Source: Bradyrhizobium sp. CB82 (GTDB lineage Bacteria; Pseudomonadota; Alphaproteobacteria; Rhizobiales; Xanthobacteraceae). Taken from it: a stretch of DNA of 64,000 bases. How positions within the stretch are numbered: the first letter of the stretch is position 1; each line of letters starts with the position of its first letter. A model generated the notes under the pieces. It searched no databases and had not been told where the DNA came from. It saw only the letters and a list, made by a program, of their open reading frames with translations. The translations under genes and the position numbers were made by a program. The stretch covers positions 124,001-188,000 of the forward strand of contig NZ_CP121650.1 in assembly GCF_029714405.1 (NCBI RefSeq), in the 5' to 3' direction. Positions 44,269 through 54,468 of this stretch are shown piece after piece.

Positions 44269-45645
44269 CTACTTTCCGATACAGAATTTCTGGAAGATCG
44301 CCCCGAGGACGTCCTCCACATCGACCCGGCCCAAGAGCCGGCCGAGCGCGTAGGCGGCGGCGCGAAGTTCCTCTGCGGCGAGCTCTTCGCCTTCACCGAG
44401 GAGATCGAGGCTCCGCTCCAGCGAACCCGCCGCGCGGCTCAACAGATCGCGCTGCCGGGCGCGGGTGACCAGCGCGCCCTCACTGGTCCCGAAGAAATCG
44501 GCGGCGAACTCCACCAGCGCCGTGATCAGCTCGGGCAGTCCGTCGCCGCGGCGCGCCGAGATCGCAAACATCCTGGTGCGCGGGTCAGGCCCCATAGCCG
44601 TGTTCGCTTCCGGCCTCAAGGTCACGCTCGAGATCTCCCTCAGGTTTTCTTGGCCAAGGTCGATCTTGTTGCGCACGGTCCAGACCGGCGTGGTCCCGGC
44701 CGGCCGGCCTTCCTCGGTGCGATCTGCATCGGCCAACCACAACACGAGATCGGCATCCTTGGCCCTCGCCCGCGCTCGGCGCACGCCTTCCTGCTCTACC
44801 GGATCATCCGTCTCGCGAATGCCGGCGGTGTCGATGACGGTCACGGGATAGCCGTCGAGATCGAGCTGCACCTCGATCACGTCGCGCGTGGTGCCGGCAT
44901 GCGGCGAGACGATCGCAACCTCGCGCCGCGCCAGCTGATTGATCAGCGTCGACTTGCCGACGTTCGGCGGACCGGCGATCGCGACGACAAGGCCGTCGCG
45001 CAGACGTTCGGCTTTACCCTCTCCTGCAAGCACTGCTGCGATCTCGTCCTGCAGGGTTTTGATCTTCGTGCGCGCCGGCGCGAGCAATTCCGCCGATACG
45101 TCGCCTTCGTCCGAGAAGTCGATGCCAGCCTCGATCAGCGCGGACGCCTCGATGATGCGCTCGCGCCAGTCGCGCGCGCGATCGCCCAACAAGCCTTGCA
45201 GCTGGCGCAACGCCTGACGCCGCTGCCGGTCAGTGTCGGCGTGGATGAGATCGTCGAGACCCTCGGCCTCGGTGAGATCGAGCTTGCCGTTCTCGAAAGC
45301 GCGGCGGGTGAACTCGCCGGGATCGGCGGCTCGCAAATTCGGAATAACGGAAATAGCTGTAAACAGCGCCGCAAGTACCGCCCGCCCGCCATGGACGTGG
45401 AATTCGGCGACGTCCTCGCCGGTCGCGCTCCCGGGCCCCGGAAACCAGAGCACCACGGCATCGTCGATCCCCTGGCCGGTCGCGTCCCGCAGCAGCACCC
45501 GGTGGGCAAGCCGCGGCTTCGGCAACTCTCCCGCCAGTCGCATCAGAACCTGGCTGGTCTCTGTGCCCGAGACGCGAACGATCGCGATCGCGCTTGGCGG
45601 CCGGCCTGAGGATAGTGCAAAGATGGTCTGGTCGCGGGGATGCAT
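44269..45645 (-). CDS. mnmE: tRNA modification GTPase MnmE (TrmE)
   Basis: A 458-residue partner of MnmG. The N-terminal tetrahydrofolate-binding domain ([31 protein letters not shown]) is followed by a helical domain and an inserted G domain (GPPNVGKST at G1, [10 protein letters not shown] at G3, NKID at G4). The C-terminal CIGK ends the protein, matching the obligatory C-(I/L/V)-G-K motif. ATG start. The 228 bases upstream to rho contain a direct repeat of GGAGTCTCTTCGCG and small palindromes but no gene. Confidence 0.98.
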   Translation of the reverse strand: MHPRDQTIFALSSGRPPSAIAIVRVSGTETSQVLMRLAGELPKPRLAHRVLLRDATGQGIDDAVVLWFPGPGSATGEDVAEFHVHGGRAVLAALFTAISVIPNLRAADPGEFTRRAFENGKLDLTEAEGLDDLIHADTDRQRRQALRQLQGLLGDRARDWRERIIEASALIEAGIDFSDEGDVSAELLAPARTKIKTLQDEIAAVLAGEGKAERLRDGLVVAIAGPPNVGKSTLINQLARREVAIVSPHAGTTRDVIEVQLDLDGYPVTVIDTAGIRETDDPVEQEGVRRARARAKDADLVLWLADADRTEEGRPAGTTPVWTVRNKIDLGQENLREISSVTLRPEANTAMGPDPRTRMFAISARRGDGLPELITALVEFAADFFGTSEGALVTRARQRDLLSRAAGSLERSLDLLGEGEELAAEELRAAAYALGRLLGRVDVEDVLGAIFQKFCIGK

Positions 45646-45873
45646 GGCCTATTTGTCCGCGCGCCCACCAAAACGCAAATCTCGTTTACGGAGTCTCTTC
45701 GCGTTCGGAGTCTCTTCGCGCCCGCCGGGGCGGTTCTCGCGCAGCAGATGCTCCATATTGCACCGCAATATCGCATCGCACTGAGCGCGCTTCCCACTTT
45801 GCTGCACCATGCTGCAGCAAAGCCGCAGCATGGACGCAAAAGGGCGCCCTCCGCAAGATTGCTGCAAGTTAGC

Positions 45874-47139
45874 TCAGGTGTTCATCGAATCGAAGAACTC
45901 GGCGTTGCTCTTGGTCGAGCGCAGCTTGTCGAGCAGGAAGTCGATCGCATCCATCGTGCCCATCGGATTCAGGATGCGGCGGAGCACGTACATCTTCTTG
46001 AGCACCTGCGGATCGGTGATGAGCTCCTCCTTGCGCGTGCCGGAGCGCGAGATGTCGATCGCCGGGAAGGTGCGCTTGTCCGAAACCTTGCGGTCGAGGA
46101 TCAGCTCCGAGTTACCGGTGCCCTTGAACTCTTCGAAGATGACTTCGTCCATGCGGCTGCCGGTATCGACCAGCGCGGTCGCGATGATGGTCAGCGAGCC
46201 GCCCTCCTCGATGTTGCGCGCGGCACCGAAGAACCGCTTCGGCCGCTGCAAGGCGTTGGCGTCGACACCGCCGGTCAGCACCTTGCCGGATGACGGAACC
46301 ACGGTGTTGTAGGCGCGGCCGAGGCGCGTGATCGAATCGAGCAGGATCACGACGTCGCGGCCGTGCTCGACCAGGCGTTTTGCCTTCTCGATCACCATCT
46401 CGGCGACCTGGACGTGACGAACGGCCGGCTCGTCGAAGGTCGAGGACACCACCTCGCCCTTCACCGAGCGTTGCATGTCCGTGACTTCTTCCGGGCGCTC
46501 GTCGATCAAGAGCACGATCAGATAGCAGTCAGGGTGATTGGCGGTGATGGAGTGAGCGATGTTCTGCATCAGCACGGTCTTACCCGTGCGCGGCGGCGCC
46601 ACGATCAGAGCGCGCTGGCCCTTGCCGATCGGCGCGACGATATCGATCACGCGCGCAGAGAGATCCTTGCGCGTCGGATCGTCGATCTCCATGCGGAAAC
46701 GCTGGTTGGGAAACAGCGGCGTGAGGTTGTCGAAATTGACCTTGTGCTTGGCCTTTTCCGGGTCCTCGAAATTCAGCGTGTTGACTTTGAGCAGCGCGAA
46801 ATAGCGCTCGCCCTCTTTCGGGCTGCGGATATGGCCCTCGATGGTGTCGCCGGTACGCAGGCCGAAGCGGCGGATCTGCGACGGCGAGACGTAGATGTCG
46901 TCCGGGCCCGGCAGATAATTGGCGTCCGGCGAGCGCAGGAAGCCGAAACCGTCGGAGAGCACCTCGACGACGCCCTCGCCGACGATGTCGGTCTCAGCGA
47001 GCGAAAGCTGCTTGAGGATGGCGAACAACAGCTCCTGCTTGCGCATGGTGCTGGCATTCTCGACCCCATTCTCTTCCGCGAACGAGACGAGCTCGGCCGG
47101 GGTTTTGGACTTGAGGTCTTGGAGTTTGATTTCCCGCAT
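45874..47139 (-). CDS. rho: transcription termination factor Rho
   Basis: A 421-residue hexameric RNA helicase. The N-terminal helix bundle ([20 protein letters not shown]) is followed by the primary RNA-binding cold-shock-like fold ([20 protein letters not shown]), Walker A APPRTGKT, Walker [17 protein letters not shown], and the R-loop [10 protein letters not shown] region. ATG 47139; the longer frame upstream is not Rho-like. Complete. Next to hemJ on the same strand, as usual near rhizobial origins. Confidence 0.98.
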   Translation of the reverse strand: MREIKLQDLKSKTPAELVSFAEENGVENASTMRKQELLFAILKQLSLAETDIVGEGVVEVLSDGFGFLRSPDANYLPGPDDIYVSPSQIRRFGLRTGDTIEGHIRSPKEGERYFALLKVNTLNFEDPEKAKHKVNFDNLTPLFPNQRFRMEIDDPTRKDLSARVIDIVAPIGKGQRALIVAPPRTGKTVLMQNIAHSITANHPDCYLIVLLIDERPEEVTDMQRSVKGEVVSSTFDEPAVRHVQVAEMVIEKAKRLVEHGRDVVILLDSITRLGRAYNTVVPSSGKVLTGGVDANALQRPKRFFGAARNIEEGGSLTIIATALVDTGSRMDEVIFEEFKGTGNSELILDRKVSDKRTFPAIDISRSGTRKEELITDPQVLKKMYVLRRILNPMGTMDAIDFLLDKLRSTKSNAEFFDSMNT

Positions 47140-47389
47140 TGGGGTGGTCCTGTGGGGTAACCTTGGAAGGGGGTGCGAGGAGGCTTCGAAAATGCGGACG
47201 CGAGCAGGTAAGGTCCGCAGGTCTAGCAAGGTGAGTGCCGGTGGGGCTTCAAACCTGATGCGGCGCCCGGCTTTCGAAGAAGCTCGGACACAACCACATC
47301 CGCCTGCGTTGGGTGGGGATAGCCTCAATATAGAAAATCGCTTCGCCCTTCGCAAGCCGAAGCGCTGAGCGGCGAGGTTCGAACTTTGC

Positions 47390-47824
47390 CTAGAACGGCT
47401 TCACGATCACCATGATCACGATGAAGATCATCAGGACCGTCGGCACCTCATTGATAATACGATAGAATTTCTGGCTCCGGGGTCGCTTGTCGGCAGCGAA
47501 ATCCTTGACCCAGCGGGAAAAAAAGCCGTGGACCGCGGACATCGCCAGCACCAGTGCCAGTTTTACGTGCAACCAGGGCGAGGCGAACCAATGGCCCGAC
47601 CACGCGAGATAGAGCCCGAGGACCCAGGTCACGGTCATCGCGGGGTTGATGATCGCCTTGAGAAGCCGGCGCTCCATCACCTTGAAGGTTTCCGACTGCT
47701 TCGAGCCGATCTCGGCTTCGCAGTGATAAACGAACAACCGCGGCAGGTAGAGCATGCCCGCCATCCAGGAGATGACGGCGATCACATGCAGCGCCTTGAT
47801 CCAAGGGTAGAGCTCGTCGAGCAT
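47390..47824 (-). CDS. hemJ: protoporphyrinogen IX oxidase HemJ
   Basis: A 144-residue membrane protein with four helices: [20 protein letters not shown] (conserved His of HemJ), [28 protein letters not shown] and [20 protein letters not shown]. HemJ converts protoporphyrinogen IX to protoporphyrin IX where HemG/HemY is absent. ATG 47824; a TTG two codons upstream is also open. It is minus strand, first gene left of the proposed origin. The 250 bases to rho hold no other gene. Confidence 0.9.
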   Translation of the reverse strand: MLDELYPWIKALHVIAVISWMAGMLYLPRLFVYHCEAEIGSKQSETFKVMERRLLKAIINPAMTVTWVLGLYLAWSGHWFASPWLHVKLALVLAMSAVHGFFSRWVKDFAADKRPRSQKFYRIINEVPTVLMIFIVIMVIVKPF

Positions 47825-47849
47825 TTGCAACGTCCGAATTTGCGCCCAG

Positions 47850-48290
47850 CCTCACCGTCGCTGGGGATAGTAAGAACTCGTTAAGTTCTTCCGCGCACAC
47901 ATATCCGTCCGTAGCGCCCTTCTCAAATCTAGAATCTTAGATTCTTAAGGTTTGAGTCTTCATGACGGTGGATTGGACTCACGCAACGCTGTCAGGCGCT
48001 TTGCGGATGCTTGTACACATCCATCAACATCTCCGGCGCGGATCCGGCGAACGCGGATAATCCGTCCATATTCAAAGGCTTGTGAGATATTATCGGCAGC
48101 TTATGAAAAGGCTTGCCTGGTGCTGTCCCGCTTCCCCTCGCCTGGTCCCGGGACTTGTCCTTCCGAACAGCGATGTGAAGAAACTTGGCGGTTATCCCGC
48201 CGGTGATGTCGCACAACCCTTTCCGAGGGGTTAAGCTCCACAGAAATTCACAAATCACCCAGCGCTCATCCCAGGCCCTCAAGCGAAGAG
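47850..48290. other. candidate chromosomal replication origin (oriC) region
   Basis: The 471 bases between hemJ and the DUF299 gene contain no gene and are divergently flanked. Near 47920-47960 is an AT-rich stretch built from TCTAGAATCTTAGATTCTTA, a plausible unwinding element. Nearby are DnaA-box-like words with one to three mismatches to TTATCCACA: TTGTACACA (48011), CGGATAATCC (48054), TTATCCCGC (48192) and AGCTCCACA (48234). The rho/hem-side genes to the left and DUF299-maf-coaE-dnaQ to the right match, from memory, the gene order around the mapped origin of Agrobacterium and Sinorhizobium. Four parS sites lie 3.6-6.4 kb away. Boxes are weak, so this is inference. Confidence 0.5.
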
Positions 48291-48295
48291 TTTTC

Positions 48296-49135
48296 GTGCC
48301 GACCTCCAACAATTATTTCCATCTTCATCTGGTTTCCGACTCCACCGGCGAGACCCTGATCACCGTGGCGCGCGCGGTTGCCGCGCAATACGCCAACGTC
48401 ACGCCGGTCGAGCATGTCTATCCGCTGGTGCGCAGCCAGAAGCAGCTCGATCGCGTGCTCGACGAGATCGAGGAGGCGCCGGGAATCGTGCTGTTCACGC
48501 TGCTGGAGAAGGATCTGGTCGCCCGGCTCGAGGACAAGTGCAAGGAGATCAACGTTCCGAGCCTGTCGATCATCGGCCCGGTGATGCAGCTGTTCGAGGC
48601 CTATCTCGGCGCGGCAACGACGGGTCGCGTCGGCGCTCAGCACGTGCTCAATGCGGAATATTTCAAGCGCATCGACGCCCTCAACTACACGATGATGCAT
48701 GACGACGGTCAGCACGTCGATGGCCTGGAAGAGGCTGACGTCGTCCTGGTCGGGGTGTCGCGGACGTCGAAGACGCCGACCTCGATCTATCTCGCCAATC
48801 GCGGCATCCGCACCGCCAACGTGCCGCTGGTGCCGGGCATTCCGGTGCCTTCGCAATTGGAGACCTTGACGCGGCCATTGGTGGTGAGCCTGCACGCGAC
48901 GCCGGAGCGTCTGATCCAGGTCCGCCAGAACCGCCTCTTGACCATGGGCGCCGATACCAGCAGCGACACCTATATCGACAAGCAGGCTGTCGCCGACGAG
49001 GTCGCGTTCGCCCGCAAGCTCAGCGCCAAGCACAATTGGCCTTTGCTCGAGGTGACGCGCCGCTCGATCGAGGAAACGGCGGCTGCGATCATGAAGCTCT
49101 ATACCGACCGGCAACGCAACCGTCCCTCGGACTAG
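48296..49135 (+). CDS. pyruvate,phosphate dikinase / PEP synthase regulatory protein (DUF299)
   Basis: A 279-residue bifunctional kinase/pyrophosphorylase that inactivates and reactivates its target dikinase by ADP-dependent phosphorylation and phosphate-dependent dephosphorylation. [20 protein letters not shown] and the P-loop-like [19 protein letters not shown] are diagnostic. The start is GTG at 48296, giving (M)[14 protein letters not shown]; open sequence continues to 48185 but is not conserved. First gene to the right of the proposed oriC. In rhizobia the target is probably PpdK. Confidence 0.93.
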   Translation: MPTSNNYFHLHLVSDSTGETLITVARAVAAQYANVTPVEHVYPLVRSQKQLDRVLDEIEEAPGIVLFTLLEKDLVARLEDKCKEINVPSLSIIGPVMQLFEAYLGAATTGRVGAQHVLNAEYFKRIDALNYTMMHDDGQHVDGLEEADVVLVGVSRTSKTPTSIYLANRGIRTANVPLVPGIPVPSQLETLTRPLVVSLHATPERLIQVRQNRLLTMGADTSSDTYIDKQAVADEVAFARKLSAKHNWPLLEVTRRSIEETAAAIMKLYTDRQRNRPSD

Positions 49136-49142
49136 GCCCTCC

Positions 49143-49751
49143 ATGTCCCTCTGGCGTGGCAAAGCTCCGTTGATCCTGGCGTCGCAAAGCCAGGCGCGAA
49201 AAATGCTGTTGGCGAATGCCGGGCTCGAGTTCGAGGCGATCCCGGCCGATATCGACGAGCGCGGCGTGCAGGCGGCATCGCGACTTCAAAGCCCGCGCGA
49301 GATCGCCCTGCTGTTGGCCCGCGAAAAGGCGAAAGCGGTATCGGTTCAACATCCTGGCCGTCATGTCATCGGCGCCGACCAGACCTTGGCGCTCGGCGAG
49401 CAGCTGTTCACAAAACCGTCCGGCCGGACGCAGGCGATGGCGCAACTGCGCGATCTCGCCGGCCGCACGCATGCGCTGCACTCCGCGGTTGCGGTGGCGC
49501 GTGACGGCGCCGTTCTGTTCGAGGATGTTTCGGTGGCCCGCATGACCATGCGACAAATGACCGAGGCTGAGCTCTCTGCCTATGTCGATGCCGCCGGCGA
49601 GGCCGTGACCACCAGCGTCGGCGGCTATCAGCTCGAAAACCTCGGAATTCATCTTTTCGAGAAAATCGAGGGCGATCATTTCACGATCCTCGGCCTGCCG
49701 CTGTTGCCGCTGCTTGCGTTTCTGCGGCACGAGCGTCTAGTTGCGGTATGA
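49143..49751 (+). CDS. maf: Maf-like nucleotide pyrophosphatase
   Basis: A 202-residue house-cleaning NTP pyrophosphatase. The N-terminus [19 protein letters not shown] contains the S-R-like substrate loop (here SQAR), with [11 protein letters not shown] and [11 protein letters not shown] (acidic YQLE). It hydrolyses modified nucleotides to monophosphates. It starts seven bases after the DUF299 stop. In Agrobacterium an aroE gene lies between maf and coaE; here only 22 bases separate them. Confidence 0.9.
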   Translation: MSLWRGKAPLILASQSQARKMLLANAGLEFEAIPADIDERGVQAASRLQSPREIALLLAREKAKAVSVQHPGRHVIGADQTLALGEQLFTKPSGRTQAMAQLRDLAGRTHALHSAVAVARDGAVLFEDVSVARMTMRQMTEAELSAYVDAAGEAVTTSVGGYQLENLGIHLFEKIEGDHFTILGLPLLPLLAFLRHERLVAV

Positions 49752-49773
49752 ACCGACAAATGGCTGCGACCTG

Positions 49774-50373
49774 ATGCTGATCCTCGGACTGACCGGCTCG
49801 ATCGGGATGGGCAAGTCCACCACCGCAAAACTGTTCGCGGAGGCTGATGTCCCCGTCTACGACGCCGATGCCGCCGTTCATCAACTCTATGAGGGCGAGG
49901 CCGCTCCTGCGATCGAAGCTGCCTTTCCCGGCACCACCGCGAACGGCAAGGTCGATCGTGCAAAGCTGTCGGCGCGTGTGGTGGGCGATGCCGCGGCGAT
50001 GAAGCAGCTCGAGCAGATCGTCCATCCCATGCTCGGCGCCTCGCGCCAGAAGTTCTTCGCAGACGCCGAGGCCAGGAAGGCGCCCGTCGTCGTTCTGGAT
50101 ATCCCGTTGCTGCTCGAGACCGGCGGAGAGAAGCGCGTCGATGCGGTCGTCGTAGTCACGACCTCGCCGGAACTTCAGCGCGAGCGCGTGCTGGCGCGCG
50201 GCACCATGGACGCCGAAAAGCTCGACGCCATCATCGCCAAGCAGACGCCCGATGCCGAGAAGCGCAAGCGGGCCGATTTCGTGGTGGATACCTCGCACGG
50301 GCTCGATCCCGTGCGCGCACAGATCAAGCACATCCTGGCCGAGGTCGTTAAGATGCCGCAGCGGCGAAGCTGA
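49774..50373 (+). CDS. coaE: dephospho-CoA kinase
   Basis: A 199-residue kinase for the last step of CoA synthesis. P-loop [40 protein letters not shown], and the substrate-side [15 protein letters not shown] all match. ATG 49774, in a TGATG context where a tiny upstream frame stops, suggests translational coupling with maf. dnaQ follows after 29 bases. Confidence 0.96.
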   Translation: MLILGLTGSIGMGKSTTAKLFAEADVPVYDADAAVHQLYEGEAAPAIEAAFPGTTANGKVDRAKLSARVVGDAAAMKQLEQIVHPMLGASRQKFFADAEARKAPVVVLDIPLLLETGGEKRVDAVVVVTTSPELQRERVLARGTMDAEKLDAIIAKQTPDAEKRKRADFVVDTSHGLDPVRAQIKHILAEVVKMPQRRS

Positions 50374-50402
50374 TTCGCTTATCTGACCGGCTCCTGAAGA
50401 AT

Positions 50403-51116
50403 ATGCGCGAAATCGTTCTCGACACTGAAACCACCGGCCTTGATCCCCTGCGCGGCGACCGCCTGGTCGAGGTCGGCTGTGTCGAGATATTCAACCGCAT
50501 GCCCACGGGGCAAACCTTCCACCGCTACATCAATCCGCAGCGCGACATGCCGGCCGAGGCCTTCGCGGTCCATGGCCTTTCGGCCGAATTTCTGTCGACC
50601 AAGCCGCTGTTCGATGAGGTCGTCGACGAGTTCCTGGAGTTCATCGGCGATGCGCCGCTGGTGATCCACAACGCCTCGTTCGACATCAGCTTCATCAATG
50701 CCGAGCTCGACCGTATCAAGCGCGCAGCGATCCCGCGCGAGCGGCTGGTCGACACGCTTTTGCTGGCGCGGCGCAAGCATCCCGGCGTGTCGAACCGGCT
50801 GGACGATCTCTGCTCGCGCTATGCGATCGACAATTCCCACCGCACCAAGCACGGCGCGCTGCTCGACGCCGAGTTGCTCGCGGAAGTCTATGTCGATTTG
50901 ATCGGCGCCCGGCAGTCGCAGCTCATCCTGGCGTCGGAGTCCGAGGAAATTCGTATCGGGACGAGCGGGGACGCGCCGCGGCGGCAGCGGCCGGCGCCGC
51001 TGGCCCCGCGCGTCAGCGAAGCCGAGCGCGAGGCCCATCGAGCCTTCATTGCAACGATAGGCGAAAAGGCGATCTGGAACGAGTATCTCGCCCAGCCAGC
51101 CGTAAGCTCAACTTGA
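50403..51116 (+). CDS. dnaQ: DNA polymerase III epsilon subunit (proofreading exonuclease)
   Basis: A 237-residue DEDDh exonuclease: D7 and E9 in IVLDTETTGLDP, NASFDISFINAEL, and HGALLDAELLAEVYVDL with the catalytic His/Asp. The C-terminal tail is Pro/Arg-rich and would carry the alpha-subunit-binding segment. Complete and in the canonical position near the origin. The 208 bases to the secB stop contain a palindromic repeat (next entry). Confidence 0.96.
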   Translation: MREIVLDTETTGLDPLRGDRLVEVGCVEIFNRMPTGQTFHRYINPQRDMPAEAFAVHGLSAEFLSTKPLFDEVVDEFLEFIGDAPLVIHNASFDISFINAELDRIKRAAIPRERLVDTLLLARRKHPGVSNRLDDLCSRYAIDNSHRTKHGALLDAELLAEVYVDLIGARQSQLILASESEEIRIGTSGDAPRRQRPAPLAPRVSEAEREAHRAFIATIGEKAIWNEYLAQPAVSST

Positions 51117-51157
51117 CTTAGATTAGAGGACGGTGAGTTTCGGTCGCTGCCAGCCGC

Positions 51158-51296
51158 GATTCACCTCTCCCATAGGGAGATGTCGGAGCGCATCGAAAGA
51201 TGCGATCCGGGTGAGGGTAACGGTCTCACTGAGCGCAGCGGTCCTTCAGCCAGATTGCTTCGCAATCCAACCTCTCCCGCTGGGGAGAGGTGAAGA
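51158..51296. repeat. composite palindromic repeat, CTCTCCC family, copy 5 (degenerate)
   Basis: CACCTCTCCCATAGGGAGAT, then CGCATCGAAAGATGCG and GGGTGAGGGTAACGG, and a closing AACCTCTCCCGCTGGGGAGA. The inner hairpin CGCATCGAAAGATGCG is distinctive for this variant. It sits between convergent dnaQ and secB and may serve as a terminator. Confidence 0.7.
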
Positions 51297-51324
51297 CCGA
51301 GGATCGCCTCCCACCGAGTTCAGC

Positions 51325-51807
51325 TTAGCTCGGCTTGACCTGACCCTGGGCGGCCATCTGCCGCTCCATGTTCTGCCGGTAGAGACCGACGAAATCGACC
51401 GGATCCAGCATCAGCGGCGGGAACCCGCCGTCACGCACGGCGGTGGCGATGATCTCGCGGGCGAACGGGAACAAGAGCCGCGGGCATTCGATCATGACCA
51501 GCGGGTGCAGATTTTCCAGCGGCACGTTGACGATGCGGAACACACCGGCATAGGCGAGCTCGAAGGAGAACATCACCTTGCCTGCGGTCTCGGCCTTGCC
51601 CTCGACCGACAGCACGACCTCGTATTCGTGTTCCGAGAGGTTGTTGGCGTTGACGTTGATCTGGATGTTGATCTGGGGCTGCTGGCCCTGCGGCTGAAGC
51701 GAGGCCGGCGCGTTTGGATTCTCGAACGACAGATCCTTGGTATATTGCGCCAGGACGTTGAGCTGCGGAGCCTGGCCTGCCTCGGGGGTGCCGTTTCCGT
51801 TGGTCAT
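51325..51807 (-). CDS. secB: protein-export chaperone SecB
   Basis: A 160-residue tetrameric chaperone holding presecretory proteins for SecA. The conserved [45 protein letters not shown] region, [20 protein letters not shown] and [15 protein letters not shown] are intact. The N-terminus is slightly extended. Its promoter lies in the 404-base intergenic region shared with the divergent Tim44-like gene. Confidence 0.98.
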   Translation of the reverse strand: MTNGNGTPEAGQAPQLNVLAQYTKDLSFENPNAPASLQPQGQQPQINIQINVNANNLSEHEYEVVLSVEGKAETAGKVMFSFELAYAGVFRIVNVPLENLHPLVMIECPRLLFPFAREIIATAVRDGGFPPLMLDPVDFVGLYRQNMERQMAAQGQVKPS

Positions 51808-52211
51808 GAAAATGTCTCCTTACCCGAATGGGCCTGATATCGCGGCCGGTTGGCTAACATAGGCCCGCCTCGTTCCACAAGGACGAACGGCCCCGGATCC
51901 GGACTCCTGGCAGGGTCGAAAAGGGTGGCCCTTTACCCGTCCTCGCGGGGGCGAAGCACATCTTAAACGATTGAAGATGCGCGATTTCCGGCCAGGATCC
52001 GATTTCCCCTTAAGGATAAAACGCGCTACACTTCGCGCTGTGCCAAAAGGCGCCATTGGCCGGGCAAGATTTCGTGCCTACATCGCTTGGATCTGAAGCG
52101 GACCTGATGTCGCCTTGCCGTTCATGTATGGAACGGTTGATTGGCCGGACTGATTTTCCCGGCGAAGACCCTTGGCAGAGACCTTGGCAGAGACCAGAGA
52201 GCGAACACGAC
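51808..52211. other. 404-bp intergenic region between divergent secB and Tim44-like gene
   Basis: No gene was recognised. An open frame continues upstream from the Tim44-like gene to 52056, but its composition is unlike a protein. The region contains a 12-base tandem duplication (CCTTGGCAGAGA at 52170 and 52182) just before the Tim44-like start. It presumably carries promoters in both directions; no convincing -35/-10 could be assigned by eye. Confidence 0.6.
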
Positions 52212-52916
52212 GTGGACATCTACACCATCATCTTCCTAGCGCTGGCGGTCTTCATTTTCCTGCGCCTGCGCAGCGTGCTGGGGCAGCGGACCGGCAACGA
52301 GCGGCCGCCGTTCGACCGCACCGCCCGTAATGCGCTCCAGGGTGCCCAGGACAAGAACATCGTGACCATGCCGGGCAAGGTGATCGATCAGGCTCCGCTG
52401 GCGCCGACCGCTGATGTCACGCAGCCTGCCGACCGCTGGAAAGGTCTGACTGAACCCGGCACCGCACTGGCCCAGGGGCTGGACGCGATCGTCGAGAAGG
52501 ACGCCTCCTTCGATCCGCGCCACTTCCTGTCCGGCGCCCGCAGCGCCTATGAGATGATCGTGCTCGCCTTTGCCAATGGCGATCGCCGGTCGCTGCGCGA
52601 CCTCTTGTCCTCGGAAGTGTTCGAGAGCTTCGACGCCGCGATCAAGGAGCGCGAGAAGAACGAGCAGAAGACCGAGACGCGCTTCGTCTCGATCGACAAG
52701 GCCGAGCTGGTCGGCGCCGAGATGCGCGACCGCACCGCGCAGCTCACCGTCCGCTTCGTCTCGCAGATGATCTCGGTGACCCGCGACAAGGCCGGCAACA
52801 TCGTCGACGGCAATGCCGACAAGGTCGCCGATATCACCGACATCTGGACCTTCGCCCGCGATACCACCTCTCGCGATCCGAACTGGAAGCTGGTTGGCAC
52901 CGGAAGCGCGCATTAA
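52212..52916 (+). CDS. Tim44/TimA-family membrane-associated protein
   Basis: A 234-residue protein. GTG at 52212 gives (M)DIYTIIFLALAVFIFLRLRS, one N-terminal membrane helix. A low-complexity linker follows, then the Tim44 domain from about residue 95 (FDPRHFLSGARSAYEMIVLA, ETRFVSIDKAELVGAE, DIWTFARDTTSRDPNWKLV). Alphaproteobacterial members resemble mitochondrial Tim44 and interact with membrane protein assembly; function is not well established. It overlaps the mltA start and lies in the secB-Tim44-mltA-smr order known in rhizobia. Confidence 0.9.
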   Translation: MDIYTIIFLALAVFIFLRLRSVLGQRTGNERPPFDRTARNALQGAQDKNIVTMPGKVIDQAPLAPTADVTQPADRWKGLTEPGTALAQGLDAIVEKDASFDPRHFLSGARSAYEMIVLAFANGDRRSLRDLLSSEVFESFDAAIKEREKNEQKTETRFVSIDKAELVGAEMRDRTAQLTVRFVSQMISVTRDKAGNIVDGNADKVADITDIWTFARDTTSRDPNWKLVGTGSAH

Positions 52917-54468
52917 GGCGGCCCTGACAAATTGCGCGACGGCGCTGTGCGCAGGTGCCGTCGCGCTATCGTCGTTTTCGCTGGGCGCTGAAGCGGCGCG
53001 CCGTCATCATCACAGCCGCATTGCTTCCGAAATCGCCGCCCCACCACCGCGGGCCTTGCCCTACCCCCAGCTCGCGTTGCCGCTCGAGATTCCCGGCGCG
53101 CAATATCTGCCGCTCGCCTGGTCCGATGTGGCCGGCTGGAGCGATGACGATCATCTTGCGGCCTACAGGGCGTTTCGCGCGAGCTGCAAATCGATTGCGG
53201 CGCCACAGCCGCAGGTGATCGAGCCCAAGGCCATCGGCGGTTCGCTGAAGGAGCCGTGCCGGATCGCCAAATCGCTCGACCTTTCCGACGCGAGCAAGGC
53301 CAAGGCGTTTTTCGAACGGCATTTTTCGCCGCTGCGCATCTCGCGGCTCGGCGAGGCCGACGGCTTTGTCACCGGCTATTACGAGCCGGTGCTCGACGGC
53401 TCGCGCGTCCAGACCGACGTCTACAACGTTCCGGTCTATCGCCGTCCCTCCAATCTCTTCGTCCGCGGCTTCAAGCAGGATGCGCCGAGCCTGCCCAACA
53501 ACGGCCCGGTGTACCGCAAGATCGGTCGCCGCAAGCTGGTGCCCTATTACGACCGCGGCGAGATCGAGGATGGTGCGATCGCCGGCCGTGGCCTCGAGAT
53601 CTGCTGGCTCAAGGATCCGACGGACCTGCTGTTCGCGCAGATCCAGGGTTCGGCGCGGATCAAATTCGACGACGGCTCGACCATCCGCCTCAACTACGAC
53701 GCCTATAACGGCTATCCCTATACGGCGGTCGGGCGGATCCTGATCGAGCGCGGCATCATCCCCAAGCAGGACATGTCCATGCAGAAGATCAGGGAGTGGA
53801 TGACGCAGAACCCTGATGGCGCCAAGGAGCTCCGCCGCCAGAACCGCTCCTACATCTTCTTCCGCCAGGTCAACCTGTCCGACAAGGACGAGGCGGTCGG
53901 CGCGCAGGGCATTCCGCTGACGGCGGGCCGCTCGATTGCGGTCGACAAATCGCTGCATGTCTATGGCACGCCGTTCTTCATCGAGGGCGAGCTGCCGATC
54001 GACTCCGAGAAATCCAGGACGCCGTTCCATCGCCTGATGATCGCGCAGGACACGGGCTCGGCGATCATCGGCCCCGCGCGCGCCGATCTCTATTTCGGAG
54101 CCGGCCAGGAAGCCGGCCGCGTCTCGGGCCGGCTGCGCCACAACATGCATTTCGTGATGCTGGTGCCCAAGAGCCTCGATCCCGTCGCGCGCGGTACGAG
54201 GCTGCCCCTGCCCGATCCGCGGCCCTCGGCGAAGATCGCAAAGCTGTTTCCGCAAACGGCGCCGGTGTCCGGTCAGAACGCCGGGGCGGGGCAGGCAGCC
54301 AAATCTTCGGACGCTGCAAAGGCTGGCGCTGCGGCTTCCACGGTGTCACAAGCCAGGGACGCGACCGTTGTGGTGGCCAATCCCGTGCCGCTGCCGGAGC
54401 CGCGCCCCATCATCAAACCTGTTCGCGAGCAACGCAAGCACGTGCGCCGTCGTACCAGCCCGCAATGA
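52894..54468 (+). CDS. mltA: membrane-bound lytic murein transglycosylase A
   Basis: A 524-residue peptidoglycan lytic transglycosylase. TTG at 52894 overlaps the Tim44 gene by 23 bases and gives a signal-like N-terminus (CATALCAGAVALSSFSLGAEA); no lipobox is seen, so it may be soluble in the periplasm. The MltA barrel (GYYEPVLDGSRVQTDVYNVP, AQIQGSARIKFDDG) and the 3D domain (MIAQDTGSAIIGPARADLYF, with the catalytic Asp of the DTG-type motif) are intact. A Pro/Ala-rich tail of about 90 residues follows. Start codon choice is inferred. Confidence 0.9.
   Translation: MAPEARIKAALTNCATALCAGAVALSSFSLGAEAARRHHHSRIASEIAAPPPRALPYPQLALPLEIPGAQYLPLAWSDVAGWSDDDHLAAYRAFRASCKSIAAPQPQVIEPKAIGGSLKEPCRIAKSLDLSDASKAKAFFERHFSPLRISRLGEADGFVTGYYEPVLDGSRVQTDVYNVPVYRRPSNLFVRGFKQDAPSLPNNGPVYRKIGRRKLVPYYDRGEIEDGAIAGRGLEICWLKDPTDLLFAQIQGSARIKFDDGSTIRLNYDAYNGYPYTAVGRILIERGIIPKQDMSMQKIREWMTQNPDGAKELRRQNRSYIFFRQVNLSDKDEAVGAQGIPLTAGRSIAVDKSLHVYGTPFFIEGELPIDSEKSRTPFHRLMIAQDTGSAIIGPARADLYFGAGQEAGRVSGRLRHNMHFVMLVPKSLDPVARGTRLPLPDPRPSAKIAKLFPQTAPVSGQNAGAGQAAKSSDAAKAGAAASTVSQARDATVVVANPVPLPEPRPIIKPVREQRKHVRRRTSPQ

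Noticed and set aside
52056..52211. N-terminal extension of the Tim44-like protein to 52056
   Set aside because: The extra residues include a Cys-rich and repeated PWQRPWQRP stretch from a tandem duplication; the GTG at 52212 starts directly at the conserved membrane helix.
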